Origin: Nocardioidaceae bacterium
GTDB lineage: Bacteria > Actinomycetota > Actinomycetes > Propionibacteriales > Nocardioidaceae
Direction: 5' to 3'
Assembly (NCBI GenBank): GCA_017744365.1
Contig: JAGIBL010000001.1
Location: 865,416-929,415, forward strand
DNA: 64,000 nucleotides
Every line of letters begins with the position of its first letter. Position 1 is the stretch's first letter. Below are positions 59,005-64,000 of this stretch, one piece after another. The notes under the pieces are model-generated. The model was not told the DNA's origin, searched no databases, and worked only from the letters and a program-made list of their open reading frames with translations. Both the position numbers and the translations under genes were made by a program.

Positions 59005-59085
59005 GGTCGTGGGACGCCGTGACCCGGCTCACGGTTCCGCGGCCGCGGCGGGCGCGCGGGTGAGCCGGGGTGGGAGAGTGGGAGG

Positions 59086-60501
59086 GTGACCGTCCTCGAG
59101 AGCAGCCCCACTGTTGTCGTGGTGGGCGGCGGCATCGCCGGCCTCGCCGCCGCGGCGCGGCTGCGCGAGGAACGACCCGACGCGCACGTGCTGGTGCTCG
59201 AGGGCTCCCCGGAGATCGGCGGCAAGCTCCGGCTGGCCGAGGTCGGCGGGGTGACCCTGGACGTCGGCGCCGAGTCGATGCTCAACCGGCGCCCGGAGGC
59301 GGTCGCGCTGGCCCGGACCAGCGGTCTGGCCGACGACATCGTGCACCCCGCGACGACCACCGCCGGCCTGTGGAACCGCGGCGAGCTCGTCCCGATGCCG
59401 CGCACCCTGCTCGGCATCCCCACCGACCTGCGCGCGCTCGCCGAGTCCGGGGTCATCTCCAAGCCGGGACTGGCGCGGGCCGCGATGGACGCGGTGCTGC
59501 CGGCCACCTCGCTGGACGGCCGCGACACCAGCATCGGCGGCCTGGTCGAGGAGCGGTTCGGCAAGGAGGTCGTGGACCGGCTCGTCGAGCCGCTGCTCGG
59601 CGGCGTCTACGCCGGCCATGCCCGGGAGATCTCCGCCCGGGCTGCCGTCCCGCAGGTGGTCGCGCTGCTCGACCGCGACCGCTCGCTGGGCAAGGCCGCG
59701 GCCCGGGCCGCGTCCGGGCCGGCCAGCGACGTCCCGGTCTTCGCCGGCATCCGCGGCGGGATCGGCCGGCTGCCGCACGCGGTCGCCGAGGCCAGCGGCG
59801 CCACCATCGAGACCGGCGCGACCGTGCGCGACCTGGCCCGGCGCTCCGGGGGCGGGTGGACGCTGGTGGTCGGGCCGACGCGCGAGCCCCGCCTGGTGCA
59901 CGCGGACGCGGTGGTGCTGGCCACCCCGGCCCGGGCCAGCGCGCGGCTGCTCAGCGACATCGCGCCCGGCGCCGCCCTGGAGCTGGCCCGGATCGAGTAC
60001 GCCTCGGTCGCCCTGGTGACGATGGCCTTCCCGGCCCGCGACTTCCCGGCCGTCGGCGGGTCCGGCTTCCTGGTGCCGCCGGTGGAGAAGCGTGCGGTCA
60101 AGGGCGCCACCTTCTCCTTCGCCAAGTGGGAGTGGGTCCAGCAGGCCGGCCAGGACGACGGGCTGCTGCTCATGCGCGCCTCGCTGGGAAGGCACCGCGA
60201 GGAGCACCAGCTGCAGCGCGAGGACGCCGAGCTGGTCGACCTGGCCTGCGCCGACCTGGCCGACATGGTGGGGCTGGCCGTCAAGCCGGTGGACGCGCAG
60301 GTCCAGCGCTGGGGCGGGGGACTGCCGCAGTACGCGGTCGGTCACCTGGACCGGGTGGCCGCGATCCGCGCGGACGTGGCCCGGGTCCCGGGGCTGGCCG
60401 TGTGCGGGGCGGCGTACGACGGCGTCGGCATCCCGGCCTGCATCTCCTCCGCGCACGCCGCGGTGCACACGATCCTGGCCGACCTGCCGGTCGCGCACTG
60501 A
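59086..60501 (+). CDS. hemY: Coproporphyrinogen/protoporphyrinogen oxidase (HemY/CgoX type)
   Basis: A 471-residue FAD enzyme. FAD motif [17 protein letters not shown] at the N-terminus, [10 protein letters not shown], and the C-terminal [18 protein letters not shown] tail. In actinobacteria this enzyme oxidises coproporphyrinogen III to coproporphyrin III (CgoX) for the pathway that ends with HemQ, which is encoded next. GTG start with both GGAGG and GAGAGT (59074-59079, 6 bases before). hemE lies upstream with one convergent gene between. Confidence 0.93.
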   Translation: MTVLESSPTVVVVGGGIAGLAAAARLREERPDAHVLVLEGSPEIGGKLRLAEVGGVTLDVGAESMLNRRPEAVALARTSGLADDIVHPATTTAGLWNRGELVPMPRTLLGIPTDLRALAESGVISKPGLARAAMDAVLPATSLDGRDTSIGGLVEERFGKEVVDRLVEPLLGGVYAGHAREISARAAVPQVVALLDRDRSLGKAAARAASGPASDVPVFAGIRGGIGRLPHAVAEASGATIETGATVRDLARRSGGGWTLVVGPTREPRLVHADAVVLATPARASARLLSDIAPGAALELARIEYASVALVTMAFPARDFPAVGGSGFLVPPVEKRAVKGATFSFAKWEWVQQAGQDDGLLLMRASLGRHREEHQLQREDAELVDLACADLADMVGLAVKPVDAQVQRWGGGLPQYAVGHLDRVAAIRADVARVPGLAVCGAAYDGVGIPACISSAHAAVHTILADLPVAH

Positions 60502-60524
60502 GCACCCTCGGGGAGAATGGGCCC

Positions 60525-61223
60525 ATGGCGACGAACGTGAAGAAGGCCCGCGAGATCAACGAGATGGTCCGCTACACGATGTGGTCGGTCTTCCGGCTGC
60601 GCGACCTGCTCGGGGACGCCGACCGCGGCGAGGAGATCGCCGAGGTCGAGGCGCTGTTCAAGGACCTCGACGCCGCCGACGTGGTGATCCGAGGCCTGTA
60701 CGACGTCGCCGGGCTGCGCGCGGACGCCGACCTGATGGTGTGGTGGCACGCGGAGACCGCCGACGAGCTCCAGGCCGCCTACCAGCGGTTCCGCTCGACG
60801 GCCTTCGGCCGCCGGCTCGACCCGGTCTGGTCGCAGATGGCGCTGCACCGGCCCGCGGAGTTCAACAAGAGCCACGTGCCGTCGTTCCTCGCCGACGAGG
60901 AGGCCCAGGCGTACGTGTGCGTCTACCCGTTCGTGCGCTCCTACGAGTGGTACCTCCTCGAGGACGCCGAGCGCCGCCGCCTGCTCGCCGAGCACGGCCA
61001 GATGGCGCGTGACTACCCCGACGTACGGGCCAACACGGTCTCCTCGTTCGCGCTCGGTGACTACGAGTGGATGCTGGCCTTCGAGGCGGCCGAGCTGCAC
61101 CGGATCGTGGACCTCATGCGGCACCTGCGCGGCTCGGAGACCCGCCGCCACGTTCGCGAGGAGATCCCCTTCTACACCGGTCGCAAGGTCGAGCCCGCCG
61201 CCCTGATCGCCGCCCTCCCCTAA
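60525..61223 (+). CDS. hemQ: Coproheme decarboxylase HemQ/ChdC
   Basis: A 232-residue peroxide-dependent enzyme that makes haem b from coproheme, the last step of the coproporphyrin-dependent pathway. [15 protein letters not shown] at the start, the conserved Tyr region [13 protein letters not shown] with the active-site Tyr near residue 133, and ending in [12 protein letters not shown] are the family signatures. ATG 60525 follows a GAGAAT box by 6 bases. Its stop is followed by a 32-bp repeat array. Confidence 0.95.
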   Translation: MATNVKKAREINEMVRYTMWSVFRLRDLLGDADRGEEIAEVEALFKDLDAADVVIRGLYDVAGLRADADLMVWWHAETADELQAAYQRFRSTAFGRRLDPVWSQMALHRPAEFNKSHVPSFLADEEAQAYVCVYPFVRSYEWYLLEDAERRRLLAEHGQMARDYPDVRANTVSSFALGDYEWMLAFEAAELHRIVDLMRHLRGSETRRHVREEIPFYTGRKVEPAALIAALP

Positions 61224-61233
61224 ATCCGCGACA

Positions 61234-61312
61234 GGGCACAAACGTGCCGAGATTTCGCGCCGACCGGGCACGAACCTGCCGAGATTTCGCGCCGACCGGG
61301 CACGAAATCGGG
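61234..61312 (+). repeat. 32-bp direct repeats after hemQ
   Basis: Unit GGGCACGAACCTGCCGAGAT... of 32 bases starts at 61234, 61266 and (partial, 15 bases) 61298. Each full unit includes a short hairpin such as GGCAC/GTGCC and the invariant GAGATTTCGCGCCGACC. It begins 11 bases after the hemQ stop and ends 11 bases before the next start. Only one orientation, because the next gene runs the same way. Confidence 0.85.
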
Positions 61313-61323
61313 AACCTGGTTCG

Positions 61324-62280
61324 ATGAAGGCGCGTCGTACGACCATGCGGACCCGACGACCGGCCAGGTTCTGGGGCTCACTGTGTGTCCTGCTCAGTGC
61401 TGTGCAGCTCAGTGCCTCGCTGGCCGGATGTGGCTCGGCGTCTCCGGTCCCCCGTGGGGACGGCGATGTCGTCGGGTCCGCACCCACCTCGTCCCCGGCA
61501 GTCATGCCGTCGGCGGCCCCGGTGCCCCGGGGTCTCGTCGTGGCCGCGTGGGCGACCGTGATCGAGGGCCCCGAGCAGGCGACCGAGCTCTGCCTCGGCG
61601 GGGTCGCCACCTCGCTGCCACCGCAGTGCGGCGGACCGCGCCTGCGGGGGTTCGCCTGGGAGGACCACCGCGGCCACTTCGAGGAGGCCTCCGGGGTCCG
61701 CTGGGGTGAGTTCGCCGTGACCGGCAGGTTCGACGGGACCACGTTCACGGCCACCAAGGTCGGGCCCGCGCGGCAGGAGAGCGTGACCGACGAGCCGGAC
61801 TTCACCACCCCGTGCCCGGAGCCGCCCGGCGGCTGGCGGGTGCTCGACCCCGCGACGACCACCGACGAGTCGATGTCGGCCACCTTCGAGGCGGCCGCGA
61901 AGCTGCCCGGCTACGCCGACTCCTGGATCGACTCCTCCCGCGACGCCGGGCTGGACCAGGGGGAGGAGGCGGTCCAGGACCCGCGGAAGGCGACCGTCAA
62001 CGTGCGGGTCACCCGCGACGTCGCCGGTGCCGAGCGGGCGCTCCGGAAGACCTGGGGCGGTGCGCTCTGCGTCACCCGTGCCGAGCACACCGACCGCGAG
62101 CTGCGCCGGATCCAGGACGAGGTGGTCGACCTGCCCGGCTTCCTCAGCGGCGGTGCCTCGATGGGCCGGGTCGAGGTCGGCGTGGTCTTCGACGACGGAA
62201 CCCTGCAGCGCTGGGCCGATGCGCGGTACGGCGCCGGCCTGGTCCGGATCAGCTCTGTGCTGGCTCCAGCGTCAGGCTGA
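61324..62280 (+). CDS. Lipoprotein, function unknown
   Basis: A 318-residue exported protein. Signal region with lipobox SLAGC (Cys near residue 36), Ser/Pro linker, then a folded part with several paired Cys (ELCLGG, PQCGGP, TPCPEP, ALCVTR) and a DEPDFTTPCPEPPGGWRVLDP segment. No family recognised. The start could also be the in-frame ATG eight codons downstream. Overlaps the convergent msrB by 32 bases. Confidence 0.72.
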   Translation: MKARRTTMRTRRPARFWGSLCVLLSAVQLSASLAGCGSASPVPRGDGDVVGSAPTSSPAVMPSAAPVPRGLVVAAWATVIEGPEQATELCLGGVATSLPPQCGGPRLRGFAWEDHRGHFEEASGVRWGEFAVTGRFDGTTFTATKVGPARQESVTDEPDFTTPCPEPPGGWRVLDPATTTDESMSATFEAAAKLPGYADSWIDSSRDAGLDQGEEAVQDPRKATVNVRVTRDVAGAERALRKTWGGALCVTRAEHTDRELRRIQDEVVDLPGFLSGGASMGRVEVGVVFDDGTLQRWADARYGAGLVRISSVLAPASG

Positions 62281-62656
62281 TCGAGTTGATGCAGTAGCGC
62301 TGGTCGGTCGGGGTGTCGTAGCCCTCGCCCTCGAAGACGTGGCCCAGGTGTGAGCCACAGTTGGCGCAGCGGACCTCGGTGCGGACCATGCCGAGGGTCT
62401 TGTCGACGATGTACTCGACCCGGTCCTCGGCCAGCGGGGTGTAGAACGACGGCCAGCCGCAGTGCGAGTCGAACTTGTTGTCGCTGCGGAACAGCTCGGT
62501 GCCGCACGCACGGCACTTGTAGACGCCGACCGTCTTGGTGTCGGTGTACTCACCGGTGAACGGCCGCTCGGTGCCGGCCTCGCGCAGCACGTGGTACTCC
62601 GCCGGGCTGAGCTGCTCGCGCCACTCCGCGTCGGACTTCTCGACCTGGTAACCCAT
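62249..62656 (-). CDS. msrB: Peptide-methionine (R)-S-oxide reductase
   Basis: A 135-residue cytoplasmic enzyme that repairs methionine-R-sulfoxide in proteins. Four zinc cysteines (CRAC and CANC pairs), HCGWPSF, and the catalytic Cys in RYCINSISL are all present. TAACCT 6 bases upstream of the ATG (62668-62663, minus), back to back with the LigD-polymerase promoter, so both are leaderless and divergent. Confidence 0.95.
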   Translation of the reverse strand: MGYQVEKSDAEWREQLSPAEYHVLREAGTERPFTGEYTDTKTVGVYKCRACGTELFRSDNKFDSHCGWPSFYTPLAEDRVEYIVDKTLGMVRTEVRCANCGSHLGHVFEGEGYDTPTDQRYCINSISLTLEPAQS

Positions 62657-62662
62657 ATATGC

Positions 62663-62694
62663 AGGTTACTGACCAGCACCAGCCCCCGTAGGGT
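62663..62694. promoter_or_regulatory. Divergent leaderless promoter pair
   Basis: TAACCT (62668-62663, minus) before msrB and TAGGGT (62689-62694, plus) before the LigD-type gene, 6 and 7 bases from their starts. Confidence 0.6.
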
Positions 62695-62701
62695 GCGGAG
62701 C

Positions 62702-63781
62702 ATGCCCGCCCCCGCAGCCGAGGTGATCGCCGGTGACCGCGCCGTCCGGGTGTCCAGCCCCGACCGGGTGATCTACCAGGCCACCGAGCGCACGCCCGAG
62801 GTCACCAAGCTCATGGTCGCCCAGTTCTTCGCCGACGTCGGCGACGGCCTGATGCGTGCGCTCCGCGACCGGCCGACGGCGCTGGAGAGGTGGCCCTCCG
62901 GGGTGCTGCCCGGGATCAAGCTGGCCACCGGGCGGCCGGGGGAGAAGGCCGACGCGTTCTACCAGAAGCGGGTGCCCAAGGGAGCGCCCGACTATCTGCA
63001 CACCGCAACGGTCACCTTCCCGTCCGGCCGCACCGCCGACGAGATCTGCCCGACCGAGATCGCGGTCCCGGTCTGGTGCGCGCAGATGGGCACGCTGACC
63101 TTTCACCCGTGGCCCGTACGCCGGGACGACGTGAACCGGCCCGACGAGCTGCGCATCGACCTCGACCCCCAGCCCGGCACCGACTTCACCGACGCCGTCC
63201 GGGTCGCCGGTGTGGCCCGCGAGCTGCTCGCCGACCTCGGCATGGTCGGCTTCCCGAAGACGTCCGGGAACCGCGGCGTGCACATCTACGTCCGCATCGA
63301 GCCGCGCTGGGACTTCACGGATGTACGGCACGCGGCGATCGCCTTCGGCCGCGAGCTGGAGAAGCGCGACGACGGGGTGACCACGGCCTGGTGGAAGGAG
63401 GAGCGCGGCGCGCGGATCTTCGTCGACTTCAACCAGAACTCCCGGGACCGGACCATCGCCTCGGCCTACTCGCTGCGCCCGATCCCCGGGGCTCCGGTCT
63501 CCACGCCGATGACCTGGGAGGAGCTCGCGGGCGTCACCGATCCTCGCGGGTACAACCTGTTCACCGTGCCCGAGCGGATGAAGGACGGAGACCCGTGGGC
63601 GGGCATCGACGACGTGGTGAACTCGCTGGAGCCGCTGCTGGAGAAGTTCGAGGAGCAGGGCGCGGTCGAGCTCAACTACCCGCCGGACTACCCGAAGATG
63701 CCGGGGGAGCCGCCCCGGGTGCAGCCGTCGAAGAAGGTCGCGGAGCACTGGGACGAGGACGGGAACCGGATCGCCGACTGA
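62702..63781 (+). CDS. LigD-type primase/polymerase domain protein
   Basis: A 359-residue stand-alone polymerase domain like that of bacterial NHEJ ligase D (archaeo-eukaryotic primase fold). The conserved parts include YQKRVPKGAPDYLHT, RIDLDPQPGTDF (catalytic acidic pair), GNRGVHIYVRI, ARIFVDFNQNSRDRTIASAYSLRP and the C-terminal PVSTPMTWEEL. It can add nucleotides at breaks, but Ku and ligase genes are absent from the window. ATG at 62702 follows a TAGGGT box by 7 bases. Confidence 0.88.
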   Translation: MPAPAAEVIAGDRAVRVSSPDRVIYQATERTPEVTKLMVAQFFADVGDGLMRALRDRPTALERWPSGVLPGIKLATGRPGEKADAFYQKRVPKGAPDYLHTATVTFPSGRTADEICPTEIAVPVWCAQMGTLTFHPWPVRRDDVNRPDELRIDLDPQPGTDFTDAVRVAGVARELLADLGMVGFPKTSGNRGVHIYVRIEPRWDFTDVRHAAIAFGRELEKRDDGVTTAWWKEERGARIFVDFNQNSRDRTIASAYSLRPIPGAPVSTPMTWEELAGVTDPRGYNLFTVPERMKDGDPWAGIDDVVNSLEPLLEKFEEQGAVELNYPPDYPKMPGEPPRVQPSKKVAEHWDEDGNRIAD

Positions 63782-63804
63782 CATGGCTCCGCTATCGTCC
63801 CGCC

Positions 63805-64000
63805 ATGCCTGAGCAGCCTTCCCTCACCGAGCTCACCGCCGGGGTGCATGCCCTGGTCCCCATCCTGGGGGCGATGGGGATCGAGGTGGTCGAGTCGGTG
63901 CCCGGGCGCGCGGCCGCGCTCCTGCCCACCGGCCCGAACGTGAACCACTTCGGGGTCTCCTACGCCGGCTCGCTGTTCTCGGTCGCGGAGATGCTCGGCG
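63805..64000 (+). CDS. Hotdog-fold thioesterase-like protein (cut by window end)
   Basis: The first 65 residues of a gene running off the window. MPEQPSLTELTAGVHALVPILGAMGIEVVE, then NHFGVSYAGSLFSVAEMLG, which is the conserved helix entrance of YiiD-C/PaaI-type acyl-CoA thioesterases. TATCGT (63793-63798) lies 6 bases before the ATG. Substrate unknown. Confidence 0.65.
   Translation, partial: MPEQPSLTELTAGVHALVPILGAMGIEVVESVPGRAAALLPTGPNVNHFGVSYAGSLFSVAEMLG

Overview
The window is chromosomal DNA from a high-GC actinobacterium. Several things point to a Nocardioides-like member of the Propionibacteriales: very high GC, frequent GTG starts, 1-4 base stop/start overlaps, many apparently leaderless promoters, an actinobacterial MacS-type kinase, a ClgR-like regulator, and the DUF3000-RNase D-hemE neighbourhood. 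The taxon is an inference. I read 64 protein genes. I see no rRNA, tRNA, CRISPR array, insertion sequence or phage, and the region reads as core chromosome.

Layout. 1-2865: edge of a cell-surface polysaccharide locus (sugar-1-phosphate cytidylyltransferase cut by the window edge, flippase, glycosyltransferase). 2875-9500: Lrp-type ligand-binding protein, a DEDD exonuclease/GIY-YIG fusion, two small Cys-containing proteins, a NlpC/P60 cell-wall hydrolase behind a c-di-AMP (ydaO/yuaA) riboswitch, and two membrane-associated metalloproteases. 9505-19165: Tad/Flp pilus locus with three Flp pilins, then on the same strand cpaB, cpaE, tadA, a VWA-tadB fusion, tadC and a two-component system. Copies of a palindrome, ATAGTCC-N4-GGACTAT, sit upstream of cpaB and of two flp genes and probably bind a pilus regulator. 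19519-26888: lipid and central metabolism (acyl-CoA synthetase, SRPBCC protein, ArsA-like ATPase, DUF5304-like protein, ROK glucokinase, ornithine-cyclodeaminase-like enzyme, esterase). 26950-36594: PlsC, MacS/MacR-like two-component pair flanking a flavin-reductase-like gene, ClgR-like regulator, wax-ester/diacylglycerol acyltransferase, aldehyde dehydrogenase, FUSC transporter, glutamate-cysteine ligase family protein and VOC protein.

36572-47999: DUF402 protein; a divergent TetR/Baeyer-Villiger monooxygenase-SDR pair around a clear inverted-repeat operator; a surface-glycan group (GT2-GtrA, GT39, GT, methyltransferase); an OmpR-type two-component system divergent from a small membrane protein. 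48044-57085: HrpA helicase, an orphan MazF/PemK-like protein behind a structured leader, lipoproteins, an ABC solute-binding protein, RNase D and DUF3000. 57156-61223: hemE, a protoporphyrinogen/coproporphyrinogen oxidase and hemQ/chdC, matching the coproporphyrin-dependent haem route. 61324-64000: lipoprotein, msrB, a LigD-type polymerase domain, and a truncated hotdog-fold protein.

Four non-coding signals deserve most attention: the pilus-locus palindromes; tandem arrays of 22- or 32-bp units that start just after stop codons and flip orientation between convergent genes; a predicted four-helix RNA that would begin at the transcription start of the MazF-like gene; and at least 15 TANNNT boxes placed 6-7 bases before start codons, three of which reuse the TAG stop codon of the upstream gene.
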